DNA of 64,000 nt from Selaginella tamariscina (GCA_003024785.1 PUQB01000118.1:281259-345258); one strand, 5' to 3'. Counted from the stretch's first letter, positions 23,804 to 34,595 are shown. The notes: generated from the sequence alone by a model not told the origin. A program made the numbers and translations.

Positions 23804-23814
23804 GAAAATGTAAA
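23804..23814. repeat. Flanking direct repeat of insert E (right)
   Basis: GAAAATGTAAA, the right copy of the 11-bp repeat that bounds insert E. Confidence 0.6.
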
Positions 23815-23971
23815 TCCTTGGTCAAACCAAGATAGATTTATTAAGACACTTGATCTTAGATGGGAAGATTGCCATGGATCCAAAGAAAGTTCAAGTTATT
23901 ACTGAGTTGATGATTTTGAAAGACGTGCATGAAGTCAAATCATTTCTTGGTTTGACAGGTTATTATCGTAG

Positions 23972-24150
23972 TGTTGAACATAGAAAATCCTATAGACTAA
24001 AATGTGGAAGTGGTCGCCACCAACAACCCGTATTAAGGGTCTATTGAAATAAGGGAAATGAGATAGAGAATAGGTCAAACTTTAGAAGGTCGGGAAAGAG
24101 TAAGGTTGGCAAGGTATATAGCAGGTTGAACTGTGGATCCCATCGCAGTA
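23972..24150 (+). repeat. Insert F left inverted repeat
   Basis: Inverted match to about 26780-26966, including AAAATGTGGAAGTGGTCGCC and the 'AAGGTCGGGAA...GGCAAGGTAT' block, with scattered substitutions and small indels. Confidence 0.85.
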
Positions 24151-24199
24151 GAAATAAAAGGAAAAGAGTAAAACAACACATGATATGGATATAGTAGTA

Positions 24200-24515
24200 A
24201 CACATACTCGTAATAAGGGTATAGCATAAAAACAAACCCGTAATAAGGGTGACAAATAGATAGACAGAACCGTAATAAGGGTGACAGATAGACAGACAGA
24301 CCTATAATAAGGGTGACAGACAGATAGACAGACCTGTAATAATAGTGACAGACAGACAGACAGACCCGTAATAAGGGTGACAGACAGACAGACAGACCCG
24401 TAATAAGGGTAACAGAGAGACATATAGACTTGTAATAAGGGTAACAGATAGACAGACATACCTGTAATAAGGGTAATAGATAGACAGATAGACCCGTAAT
24501 AAGGATATAGCAGAA
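24200..24515 (+). repeat. Minisatellite in insert F
   Basis: About ten tandem units of ~32-34 bases with core CGTAATAAGGGT followed by a GACAGACAGA-type stretch. The core is also part of the terminal inverted repeat (ACAACCCGTAATAAGGG on the right end), so the array probably grew from the terminus. Confidence 0.85.
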
Positions 24516-24589
24516 ATATGAAAGACCAACACGAGACTAGATATCAGACCTCAGATGGTCAAATGGGAGTGAGAAGAGAAAAGATATAG

Positions 24590-24770
24590 CAAGTAGTACT
24601 GCAGATCTCGATGCAGTAGAAATCAAAGAATCAAGTAAGATACCATAGAGAGAGTAGAAAGAGAATAGATATAGCAAGTAGTACTACAAATCCCGAACGC
24701 GCAGTAGAAATGAGAAGTAGAAATCAATGAATCAAGTAAGATACTGTAGAGTGAGAATAAGAGGAGAGTA
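24590..24770 (+). repeat. ~80-bp tandem duplication in insert F
   Basis: Two imperfect copies of a unit reading 'ATATAGCAAGTAGTACTRCA...GCAGTAGAAAT...GAATCAAGTAAGATAC', which also resembles the inner part of the terminal repeats. Confidence 0.7.
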
Positions 24771-25169
24771 TATATTAACAATACATAGTACAATATTCAG
24801 TATACCCCAGGATGCTTTCCTACTCCTAACTTCATCTATTTATATCTACACTTCTAGTCCAGTACATTCAGTTATCATAACTTCCTTTGAATCTTATCTA
24901 GTTGGTTGCTTAACTTCTTTAATGTCGTTATGATAACTGCTCCCTTGGACGTAATACATTGATATCTGGAATTGTCGTATTCCGGTTCCCTCTAGAATTG
25001 CTGTATTCTGGTTCCCTCTGGAACTGTCGTATTACGCTAATACCTGGATCATCCCCATACCTGAATCATACATGTAATTCTATGTTCTTCTCTAACTCTC
25101 ATATTTCACCATAAATATTGTTTTGGTATTTTTCCCGTTATATTTTCAATGTATAAACCTTGAAATTCT

Positions 25170-26290
25170 ATGATGCTTAAGTACTACTCTAACATCGCTA
25201 ATACGACCATCCCTCTATGGTTGCCACAACAAATGCAGTTGAAAAAGTACTTTGACACATTTGTTCACAAACGATTGGACCAACAAGGTGAGCGCTTAGT
25301 CGATCAAGCGATTAAGGCTTATGCACCACAACTCAAGGCCTTACAACTACACGGCGGGGCATTCGCTTTCACAAGTAAGCTCATTAGGGATGTCTTTTGA
25401 ATTCCCAGATTTGCAAGCTTCTTTTGACCCAATTCCGCAAGTCCACACATACATTCAAGCCTACACCGACAACTATGACAGGTTTTTCCAAAAACAGAGG
25501 ACTACCAACGCAGCACCAACATCTGTCTTACAGGAGCCCCATAAGAGCTGCATCAAGGCGATCACCACTGCATTTGCTTTCTAAAAAACTCCGGTAGGAT
25601 TCAATAAGGAAATCGGGTACACCTATCATATAACTGAATAGGGACACAAACCGGATTGGGGGAGCTAGTCATAGTGGGATTGCAACATGAGTTGCAAACT
25701 CTACACAATCCCAAAAGCAAGGATAAGGAGATGACCGTATTTCCAGTGCTTCATCACATTTTAACAGCACTCCGTATTACGCACACAGATTTAGCACCAA
25801 CAGGTACATCGGTAATCACGACAAGGATGGAGTTTTGGTTAAGTTTCAGTTCATAGTACCCAGACAACATTTTCAACACTCGTGATTTGGATGCACCACT
25901 ACCAACAAAGCCGAAGAAACGACCATGCTCACAGGCAAAGAAACCAGAAGAACCACAAACACAGGAACTGGTTTCATACCAATTTTTGGAGGACGAGGAA
26001 GAAGATAATCAAGTCTTATAGAGGAGACCGTTACCACGAGGAGACCTTCGAAGGACGTGTAATAAGCCCATGGCATCAACCTCCACAGCACACATGGAGT
26101 GTGGAGACTCAGCACCATCAGACAACATCCATATGGGAGACATCGTAATACCATCACCTCCATCAACTCATCCTCTATCTACCACAGTACTCCTCACATC
26201 ATAGCACAGCAGGTACGAAACTATGACAAAGCACATACGAAATCCAACTGTTCAACAAACACATCAAGAACTGCATTCACCCTCACCTAG
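25170..26290 (+). pseudogene. Decayed ORF of unknown family in insert F
   Basis: Plus-strand coding remnants over three frames: LKKYFDTFVHKRLDQQGERL (25170-25400), then FEFPDLQASFDPIPQVHTYI (25321-25584), and GELVIVGLQHELQTLHNPKS through RITHTDLAPTGTSVITTRME (25656-25856), continuing past a stop into a Pro/Thr/acidic tail. Composition looks like protein rather than noise, but no gag, pol or transposase motif is recognised. It may be the element's own structural gene. Confidence 0.45.
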
Positions 26291-26633
26291 ATAGCAAGCC
26301 AAGAACGGCTTCACAATAGAGGGAAGGAGCAAGAACCCCACTTCCAACCACACAACAAATGGGGCATCACGCATCAGATCATAAGAGCGGGATTATTTCA
26401 TGGTCAAATATAATGGGAAAAACATCAAAAAAAGTATTATTGTGGAAAAACAAGAGTCGGATGGAAATATCGGAGTACGAGTCACTATCGTAATAGAGTG
26501 AGTCACTACTGCAATACGATGTTTTGAAATGGAGTAAGCATACCGGATAAGGATAAGAAGGAGTTACAGTAACTGAATGGATAAGGCTAAAAGGTAGTTA
26601 CTATAACTGCTAGTACAGGACCAAGAGTATGGG

Positions 26634-26641
26634 TATAAATA
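26634..26641 (+). promoter_or_regulatory. TATA box in insert F
   Basis: TATAAATA in the context GGGTATAAATAGACC, about 330 bp before the right end. It suggests an LTR-like promoter reading rightward and supports a retroelement origin for F. Confidence 0.5.
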
Positions 26642-26971
26642 GACCAGACTAGGACTAGGACGAGATCTCGAGTAACTGTAATTTTATACTATGTGCCGTG
26701 TGTGGACCATAAGTTTCCTTTCACTCTCAATACGACTATCTCTTGCTCGTCTTTCTGCTTGATGTATACTATTCTTTTCTCAGCACTGTGACGGGATCTG
26801 CAGTACTACTGCCTGCTACATACCTTGCCATCCTTACCCATTCCCGACCTTCTGAAGTTTGATCTATACTCTATTTTATTCTTTCTTATTCTGATAAACC
26901 CTTATTACGGGTTGTCGGTGGCGACCACTTCCACATTTTAGTCTGTAGGATTTTCTATGTTTAACACGTAG

Positions 26972-27193
26972 GTTCATAAAAGATTACTCAAAGGTAGTAG
27001 CCCCATTGACAAATCTCAAGAAGAATATTCCATGGCATTGGATTCCAGAGTGCCAATGTGCATTTGTCAAACTCAAAGAAGCTATCTCTATTGAGCCAGT
27101 TTGTAGTTGCCCATCTTTGAAGATCCATTTGAAGTAGAATGTGATGCTTGTGACTTTGCAATTGGTGTTGTATTGCAATAGAAAGGACATTCG
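26972..27193 (+). pseudogene. Element A RT/RNase H junction segment
   Basis: Resumes after F with RRFIKDYSKVVAPLTNLKK and WHWIPECQCAFVKLKEAI, the spacer between RT and RNase H. A frameshift leads to FEVECDACDFAIGVVLQ, the first RNase H motif. It is cut at 27199 by element B. Confidence 0.75.
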
Positions 27194-27198
27194 GTGTC

Positions 27199-27725
27199 TG
27201 TTAAACAGGAAAAAAAAAAATCTCATCTTTTCTTGTTTAACCGTTTCCTTTCTCCTTGGCTTTAAGAAAGGCTACACACTTTCTTTACATCAACTCTCCA
27301 CATATACATATATTAAAACACCTTCTTTTAATGCCACAATGACTGGTCTCCGAAGTCAAGCGCAAGAACGAATTTTGGCTATTGCCTTGTTAGATCCATT
27401 TATTGAGAGTATACATACACACACACAAGATCTTATAATATGCACTTTCATTTTTAACATGAATACAGAACAAAGTGTGGAGTCCCTTTCTCTCTGCTAG
27501 AACTTCTTGTGGAGACCCCCTCCTTTGCCCTAACTACCCTTCCTCTCGCCACGTTATCCTTTTCCTTCCGATCCTTTTCCTTACTTCCTTTTCCTTACTC
27601 ACCTTTTCCTCTCGGTAAGGATTTTCCTCCTTCACAGCCTTTCCTTCCATACTTACTACAGACCTTCCTACCCTTATTCTCTCCACAGTAGGACGTCCTA
27701 TGCTCCTAATATTCTACCTTTAACA
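27199..27725 (-). repeat. Element B 3' LTR (left)
   Basis: 527 bp, TGTTAAACAGG...TTTAACA on the plus strand, matching 52398-52932 along its length with visible substitutions and indels. Confidence 0.9.
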
Positions 27726-27742
27726 CTGCCCCTCCTTACTCG
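27726..27742 (-). promoter_or_regulatory. Element B polypurine tract
   Basis: On the minus strand the sequence GTAAGGAGGGGCAG directly precedes the LTR start TGTTAAAGG, as expected for the plus-strand DNA primer. Confidence 0.7.
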
Positions 27743-28259
27743 TTGCTGTGTCCTCACGGCAACACATCCTGAGCATCCTCTTGATACTCCACTCTTCCTG
27801 ATCCTTATACTTTTGGAACTCGGCCTTCTCCTTGCCAAGTTTCTGTTGCACCATTGCGACTTGCAAACGAAACGCATGCGTCTCCTTCCTAAGTTGCTCA
27901 TTCTCCTCTTGAAGACGCTGGAACTTGTCCACCACCATTGATAGTATAGTAGCAGTCTGCTGGCTCTCATCTCGCACTCGCACCAGCCTCTAAAATAAGG
28001 TCATCGGCTCCTGCACAGTCAACGAAGGTTTGAGCTCTACCATCGGACTCGGGGTCCTCTGTTTTGTTGGTCGCTGAATACACTTGTTCATCATCTCTTG
28101 AATGACAATCATCTTGGGCATCATGACACTCTTCACCACTTGCACAATCAGTCGTTGGATATCCACTCTATCCTTGACCGTATATCCTGCATTGACCAGA
28201 TGGTTGAAAAGGCTTGCCGCCAACTGTGTTGCATCCTGTACCTCATTTCCACCTCCAAC

Positions 28260-28675
28260 TGTCAAGCCACAACCTAAGAGCAAGATAACAACAAGAAGGC
28301 CTGACTCAAGAACAAGGCAAGAGCAAGGAACAAGATAAGAAAAAGGAGCAAGACAAGAATGATGTGGTGTTGATAGTAATTGATTGTACAACAATTAGGT
28401 CGGAGCTTTTATACTCACAACTCCAAGCTAATCTGGTCATGAGTCTAATATGTCATGAGCTAAAAATAGTGACCCTTATCCTTTAGGCATATCCTGTAGT
28501 ATATCCTATAGGCATATCCTGTAGGAATATCCTGTAGGTATATCCTGTAGGAATATCCTGCAGGCATATCCTATAGGTATATCCTATAGGCATATCCTGT
28601 AGGAATATTGCAGGCATATCTGTAAGTATATCCTATAGGCATATCCTGTAACTCGTATCTGTATCCGTCGTGACA
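28260..28675 (-). repeat. C1 3' LTR (left)
   Basis: TGTCAAGCC...CGTGACA on the plus strand. Contains an array of ~12-base units built on the palindromes CCTGTAGG, CCTGCAGG and CCTATAGG at about 28485-28655. Confidence 0.9.
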
Positions 28676-28749
28676 GCACCTCCTCCCTAAGGACGAGTTC
28701 CACGAGTCTTGGGACCTGGTTTAGCAGGATAATGCGATGGAAAGCAGCA

Positions 28750-28915
28750 ACTTTGGAAGAAGCATGGAGTAAGTTGGATGCAGGTTCCCAAGTGCGATCG
28801 GTAGGCAAATAACCTTTCCAATCCACCAAGTATTGAAGTTGGCGGCGATGAAGACGAGAATCAAGGATGGCTGCAACTTCATACTCAGGTTCACCGTCAA
28901 TGACCACAGGAGGGG
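28750..28915 (-). pseudogene. C1 chromodomain
   Basis: EPEYEVAAILDSRLHRRQ, then YLVDWKGYLPTDRTWEPASN and LLHASSKVAAFH: a C-terminal chromodomain of the kind that targets chromovirus integrase to chromatin. It is the best-preserved piece of C1 but is not in frame with the integrase core. Confidence 0.85.
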
Positions 28916-28979
28916 GAGGAGAAGAAGCACGAAGAAGAGAAGAAGGATGATACGGCTCCAAAAAAAGTGTGAAACACAG

Positions 28980-30111
28980 GATGAAGTTTCAGTAGATGGT
29001 AACTCGAGTCGGAAAGCTACAGGATTGACCTCAGCCGCAATCCTGTAAGGGCCCAATCGTTGAAAATCCAACTTAGAAGAAGGCCTGTTGGTGCGAATAT
29101 GCCGACGAAGAAGCCACACGAGATCACCAATCTTGTATGTAGGTGCCGGTTGACGATGAGCATCAGCATAATGCTTGTACCGTTCCTGTGCCTGCTGAAG
29201 ATGAACCCGGAGATCCTCATGTACCTGACGAAGATGCTGGAGACGATCCTGTACTGCAGGAGGAAGAAGGAGAAGCAGGAGGAGCAAAGTCAAAACGTGG
29301 ATGGTAGCCTGTAAGAGCAAAGAAAGGTGTCTGGCCTGTAGATGCGTGAACGGAGTTGTTGTAGGCAAACTCCGCCATTGGAAGAAGGTCCAACCAGTTG
29401 TCCTGTTGGTAACTGATGAAGCAGCGAAGATATTGCTCCAAGGTCTGAATCGTGCGTTCTGACTGCCCATCAGTTTGTGGATGGTATCCTGAAGAAAGGT
29501 CCGCTTTAACCTGTAGACTCCGGAGAAGTTCTCGCCAAAACTTGGACATGAATTGTGGGCCTCGATCAGAAACAATGCTCTCAGGAAGACCATATGTCGG
29601 AATACTTCGCGGATCACCAACTCAGCAGTTGTCTGGCCTGTAGCAGTCTTGTGACATGGTAGGAAATGAGCTTGTTTGGTGAAACGGTCAACCACACAAG
29701 AACTGCATCAAATCCACGAGAAGGAGGAAGATCTGTGAGGAAATCCATAGAAATGGATCTCCAAGGAGCAGAAGGAACAGGAAGAGGACGAAGAAGACCA
29801 GAGGGCGCGTGACGAGGCATCTTCGACCTATTGCAGGTGTCACAACTCCGTACAAACTTGTCCACAAAACCTCGCAACCCAGGCCACCAATAGTTGCGAG
29901 TCACCAACTCAACTGTCTTGGCCACACCAAAATGTCCTGTAGCCGGGGTATCATGACAATCCTGTACCACACGAGTCCTACAAACACCAACAGGAACATA
30001 CAGAGACCTTCCCAATACAGGAGTCCGTCCTGTATGGTAAACAACTTGTAGTCTATACGGGAACTGGAGGAAGAGGAACTTGCGATGTAGGACTAATGTG
30101 TGAAAACACAT
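28980..30111 (-). pseudogene. C1 integrase
   Basis: Zinc-binding part GHFGVAKTVELVTRNYWWPG and CDTCNRSKMP (30111-29800), catalytic core with [38 protein letters not shown] (29549-29217), and C-terminal IGDLVWLLRRHIRT with LGPYRIAAEVNPVAFRLELP. It is split over several frames, with one shift inside [10 protein letters not shown]. Confidence 0.8.
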
Positions 30112-30239
30112 TCCTTGCCAAGTCGTCTGTAGCCAACTGCAAACGGATGTCCTGTAGGAGTGTGGAATTTGCTGGAGCTGATGAACTTGTAGTGCTGCAA
30201 GCGAAGTCGATCAGACCCAACAACACTTTTTTTGACAGT

Positions 30240-31570
30240 CATATGCAGGATCGGGGTCGGTGCAAGGTAAGAGCGCCTAGACAATGCATCCGCCTTGCCA
30301 TTTGAAAACCAGGCCTGTAGATGATGACGAAATCAAAACTGATAGAACTCCGCCCACCTAGCCTGTCGCCGACTGAGAACTCGAGCCGTTTGAAAATACT
30401 CCAGGTTCTTGTGATCTGTAAGAACTTGTACAGGATGTGCAGCACCTTCCAGGAAATGCCGCCATTCTCGAACGAATCCACAATGGCCTTGAGTTCCTTG
30501 TCATGAATCTCATAATTGATCTTTGCGAAAGGAACTTACGAGAGTGAAAAGCTACAGGATGAAGCAACTTATCTTTCTCCAACTTGTGATAGAACAGATC
30601 TACTGCAAAATCCGAGGCATCTGCTTTAACGAAGAAGGGACGAGAAGGATCAGGATGTGCTAAAATCGGAGCTGTCGTGAAGATGTTCTTGAGTGTTGTG
30701 AATGCATGTTCTGCTTTGTCGGACCAAGAGAACACTCCTGTGCGCTTGGTGAGTTCCGTGAGTGGAAACACGCTTGGAGAAGTCCTGTATGAAACGCATG
30801 TAGAAGTTTGTAAAGCCAAGGAAACATTGTACATCTCGTATAGACTTGGGCCTCTCCCACTCCGCGATAGTCTTCACCTTGTGCATGTCCATGGAAACGC
30901 TAGCAGGAGAGACGATGTAGCCCAAGAACTCTACAGTATCCCTGTCGAAGAAACACTTCTCCAACTTCGCATACAGGCCATGCTCGTGAAGCCTTGTAAG
31001 ACTAGTCGTACATGCTTGTCATGAGCCGCCTGGTCCTTGGAGAAAATCAAAATGTCATTGAGGTAGATTACCACAAACTAGTCCAAGAAGTCACGAAAAG
31101 ATGTCGTTCACCATGTGTTGGAACACGGTTGGGGCATTGGTAAGTCCAAAAGGCATCACCGTATATTCGAAGTGTTCATACCTTGTACAAAAGGCAGTCT
31201 TTCACTCATCGCCTGGATGAATCCGTACAAGATTGTAAGCCCCTCGTAAGTCAATCTTCGTGAACACTTTTGCTCCTTGCAGCCGATCAAGAAGTTCCAG
31301 GATCAATGGCAACAGGTACCGTTCTGAATGGTGACTTGATTCAAACCTTTGTAGTCCACAACCAAAGTAAACTCCCATCTTTTTCTTAACAAAGAAGATA
31401 GGTGCTCCTGCAGGGGACTTTGAGTGACGAATGAAGCCAGATGCCAAGTTTTCCTTGATGTACTGACGAGAAGAACCTCCAATTCTGTAGGTGACAGTGC
31501 ATAAATCGGTCCGAACAGTGGAGTCCTTCCTTCCACAAGATCGATAGGACAGTTGTAGGACTTGTGACAT
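30240..31570 (-). pseudogene. C1 reverse transcriptase and RNase H
   Basis: [22 protein letters not shown], then [18 protein letters not shown] (31570-31202), [20 protein letters not shown] and CFLGFTNFYMRFIQDFSK (30964-30780). RNase H: FVKADASDFAVDLFYHKLEK (30660-30560) and NGKADALSRRSY-like end near 30280. Several frameshifts separate the pieces. Confidence 0.8.
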
Positions 31571-31733
31571 GGTAGGAAATGAGCTTGTTTGGTGAAACGG
31601 TCAACCACGACAAGAACTGCATCAAATCCATGAGAAGGAGGAAGATCTGTGAGGAAATCCATAAAAATGAATCTCCAAGGAGCAGAAGGAATAGGAAGAG
31701 GACGAAGAAGACCAAAGGGCGCGTGACGAGGGA
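31560..31733 (-). repeat. Ectopic integrase fragment inside C1 protease-RT linker
   Basis: About 174 bp nearly identical to 29646-29818 of the same element ([34 protein letters not shown]). It lies directly before the RT leader [19 protein letters not shown], where C2 has a different proline-rich linker. The same element therefore carries two copies of the integrase core start. Confidence 0.85.
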
Positions 31734-32494
31734 AGTTGGAGAATGAGGGAGCTGTGATTGAAAAAGAGGAAGGATCTTGGGGGGTGGAACAGAAAAAGAG
31801 TAATGAAAAGAGGCAGGATTAGGAGAAACATGTGTGGATGTTGACAAGTGTACAGGATTAGAAGAATCCTGTACAGAAGTCTGTGGATGCACAGGAGTGA
31901 GGAGAACTTGTGAGTGTGCTGACGAACAATAGGAGGTGGATCCTGTCGAGGAGGAGTCTTCAACACTGATACAAGAACAGGCACGGTCAATCCTGTAGCT
32001 TGTACTGCCTCAGCACTAAGGATGTATTCTGCACACATGAAGGTACAGGATTGGTTTGGTTGCCGAAGAGGAAAACGTGAACGTCCTAGACCTCAGTTGA
32101 TCTGAGGATTTGCAACAACTAACCATGGCATGCCCAAAATGATGGGAGTCGACGAGTCTTGATCAAGTTGAAGGAAATTGAACAGTTGAATGCGCCATGA
32201 CTAAGAGAGAGGTTTGGTAGCATGGGTAACTGTGCCAGAAGCAATCAGAGACCATCGGCCATTACAGGAACTGCACGCTTCAACTTCACCATGGAATGCC
32301 ATGTTGAGTTGCAAAAGTGTCATCCATGAAGCATGCATTTGCACCAGTGTTCTAACAGGGCAAACTTAGCCTTGAGCTCTATCATAGATAATTGAGATGA
32401 ATGTGTATAGGAAACTTAAGTGATGAATGGTATGAGTAGCATCAATGGAGCCTGCACCTACGTCCAACTTGTGGCTCCTAAACGAAGTGAACAT

Positions 32495-33450
32495 TTAAGT
32501 TTTCCGACTGAACTTCAGCTTCAACTTCACGCGTCTTGAACTTCCTGGCTTTAATAGGACATTCCGCCGCCTTGTGTCCTGCTTCACCACAATACAAACA
32601 TAGATTCTCACTGCGGCGATGTTGCTTCTCAGCAGCGGAAAGTGGGCCACGCTTGTATTTCTCAACCTCATAGGAACTACTCCAGAAGGTGTCGCAGAAG
32701 TATGTACCACAGCTACAGGATTGGTTTGCAGGAACTGCTGACGGGATTTTTCCTGACGACGCTCGAACAAGCGGTTGTCGCAGCGAACGGCCTGTTGCAT
32801 GATCTCCGCTAATGTTTGGGCATCCGGTAACGAAAGGAGAAGGTCCTTCACATCATCCTCAACCCAAAACGGAAGTGTTCAATCAATGCAGTCTCGTCCC
32901 ATGGAATGTTCGTGCAAAGTTGCTGAAATTCGGATGCATAAACGGAAGCTGGTCGAGATCCTTGTGTGAGCTTTGTAACTTCGTGCATGCGGAACGGTAC
33001 TTATCGATCTCCAAAGCAAGCTTCAAAGGCAACCACGAAACCTTCAAAGTCTTCCATCAATGGGTCGTCACGTTCCAGCAAAGGGGCAACCCAAGCCCGT
33101 GGAGATCCAACTAGTAGGGATGCCAAAAGGCCAACCTTTTGTGCATCAGTCGAGTAGCGGTGTGGTTGCATGTGGATCAAAAGCCTAATTGATTCAGGAA
33201 CCCTTGAAATCGGCACGATTGCCATTGAACTTTTCTGGCATGCTAATCTTGGCTCCGAAGAAGTGTTCGATGTAGAGGAAATCACGGATGCTTGAGAGAG
33301 AGCCTGTGCAGCAGCCTTGGAGGATGCATCAGCAGCTGCATGCGCCGCATTGGTGGAACCTTGCAGATCTGTGACCACTTGGTGCAAAGTGGCTAGCTCA
33401 TGAAGCAATATTTGGTGCTCGCATTGAAATTGCTCAAAATGGCCATGATC
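32495..33450 (-). pseudogene. C1 gag
   Basis: Same protein as C2 gag: EHQILLHELATLHQVVTDLQ, then KVGLLASLLVGSPRAWVAPL and ASEFQQLCTNIPWDETALIE. Split by shifts near 33300, 33000 and 32850. The C-terminal knuckle part (CIVVKQDTRRRNVLLKPG in one frame) is shifted exactly where it is in C2. Confidence 0.8.
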
Positions 33451-33530
33451 TATGAAAGAAAAAAAAAAGGAGAAACGAAGGAGAAGAATCAAGGAAAAAA
33501 AAGTAGCTGAAAATCGAAAAGCTATGAAAT

Positions 33531-33544
33531 CAGTTACTATAAAC
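33531..33544 (-). promoter_or_regulatory. C1 putative self-priming site
   Basis: Minus strand GTTTATAGTAACTG directly after the 5' LTR. It is complementary, with one mismatch, to LTR bases at about 33658-33670 near the predicted transcript start, parallel to the perfect case in C2. Confidence 0.55.
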
Positions 33545-33977
33545 TGTCAAGCCACAACTAAGAGCAAGATAACAACAAGAAGGCTTGACTCAAGAACAAG
33601 GCAAGAGCAAGGAGACAAGAACAAGAACAAGACAAGAATGATCGTAGAATGACTGGTGTTGATAGTAACTAATTGTACAACAATTAGGTGGAGCTTTTAT
33701 ACTCACAACTCCAAGCTAATCTGGTCATGAGTCTAATATGGTCATGAGCTAAAAATAGTGACCCTTATCCTTTAGGCATATCCTGTAGTATATCCTATAG
33801 GCATATCCTGTAGGAATATCCTGCAGGCATATCCTATAGGTATATCCTATAGGCATATCCTGCAGGCATATCCTATAGTATATCCTATAGGCATATCCTG
33901 TAGGAATATCCTGCAGGCATATCCTGTAAGTCCTATAGGCATATCCTGTAACTCGTATCCTGTATCCGGTCGTGACA
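33545..33977 (-). repeat. C1 5' LTR (right)
   Basis: 433 bp matching 28260-28675. On the minus strand: U3 with the CCTRYAGG palindrome array (about 33775-33960), TATA box, R and U5 ending GGCTTGACA. Confidence 0.9.
33694..33701 (-). promoter_or_regulatory. C1 LTR TATA box
   Basis: Minus strand TATAAAAG in GAGTATAAAAGCTCC, about 27-30 bases before the sequence AGTTACTATCAAC that complements the primer site. Confidence 0.65.
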
Positions 33978-34595
33978 CCAACCATGACCATCTCTGTTTA
34001 CAACTGTGCCAGCACCTGCGCAAACTACATTTGCATTTCCGTGGTCTGCACATCCTTCCACACAAATGCTCTCCCACGTTTAAACGACATATCTGCTTAT
34101 ATGTTGGACTCCTGCTGTTGCTAACGTGGATCCTCCTCATCCAAGCGGAAATCAGACACCAGCATGCCCTGCGATCCGCTACCACAATACACACCCCTTC
34201 CATACATACCTCTATGTGATCTTGGTGATGACTGGAATGGTGGTGGGTTAAATTGGTGTTCGGAAACTTTGATCCTCGCACCATCTCCTCAACTTCTCTT
34301 GCAATTTCCACAACACCGTCGTTGATTATATCCATAGTTGTAGGCGTAACCACCGAAACCAGAATATCCGGAGATGCTTCATGTACCTTCCGCTTCTCTT
34401 CTTGTTGATCCGACCGTTTGTCTACCACTGCTTTACCCTTCTCAGCTATCTTCTCCTCAAAAGGGTCCACTATTTCCAACGAAACTATCATCATCAGCTG
34501 CCCCTCACACGATGGCCTCGGAGTAGTCTCCTGTTCTATTATTACATGCTTTTGAAAATCCGATGTAAAAGGTAGAGAAACTTGAGCTAGGGTTT

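Larger units (their letters stand above)
23972..26966. mobile_element. Insert F: fold-back element with LTR-like ends
   Basis: 2995-bp insertion into the element A RT gene, flanked by the 5-bp duplication CGTAG (23967-23971 and 26967-26971). It begins TGTTGAACATAG and ends CTATGTTTAACA, the TG...CA and 5-bp pattern of retroviral-type integration. Its two ends, however, are inverted, not direct, repeats of roughly 150-190 bp. Inside lie a minisatellite built on a motif of the terminal repeat, an 80-bp duplication (24590-24760), a decayed unknown ORF and a good TATA box. Element A pol resumes cleanly after it (RRFIKDYSKVVAPL). The family is unknown. Confidence 0.8.
28260..33977 (-). mobile_element. 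Element C1: Tcn1-like chromovirus (minus)
   Basis: 5718-bp LTR retrotransposon inserted in the extra ORF of element B, TSD CCAAC at 28255-28259 and 33978-33982. LTRs are 28260-28675 and 33545-33977. Minus-strand order is gag (about 33440-32500), protease linker, RT (31570-31080), RT end and RNase H (30964-30240), integrase (30111-28980) and chromodomain (about 28915-28750). RT carries the [30 protein letters not shown] signature of Tf1/sushi/Tcn1-like elements. Many frameshifts; older than its relative C2. Confidence 0.88.
27726..34575 (-). pseudogene. Element B extra sense ORF (coiled coil), split by C1
   Basis: Additional ORF between integrase and the 3' LTR, on the element's coding strand. 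It runs from about 34575 (first Met 34494, MMIVSLEIVDPFEEKIAEKG) to 33983, is interrupted by C1, and continues 28259-27726 in the compatible frame (DATQLAASLFNHLVNAGY; later DKFQRLQEENEQLRKETHAF). The last ~60 residues have strong coiled-coil character. Several stops break it. No known retroviral domain is recognised. Extra ORFs in this position are known for Tat-lineage elements; whether this one is homologous is unknown. Confidence 0.55.

Noticed and set aside
24082..24532. Minus-strand open frames with repeated 'CLSVTLITGLSVCLS'-like protein
   Set aside because: They are the translation of the ~33-bp minisatellite in insert F; no other protein-like content.
27501..27700. 60-residue plus-strand ORF in a CT-rich stretch
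   Set aside because: Lies inside the B LTR and consists of pyrimidine-rich low complexity.
28485..28655. Regular short palindromic repeats resembling a CRISPR array
   Set aside because: Units are ~12 bases with no unique spacers, lie inside an LTR, and recur in the other LTR of the same element; the DNA is a plant nuclear genome.
33749..33991. Minus-strand frame with a 'GYAYRIYRICLQ' repeat
   Set aside because: Translation of the CCTRYAGG palindrome array in the C1 LTR.
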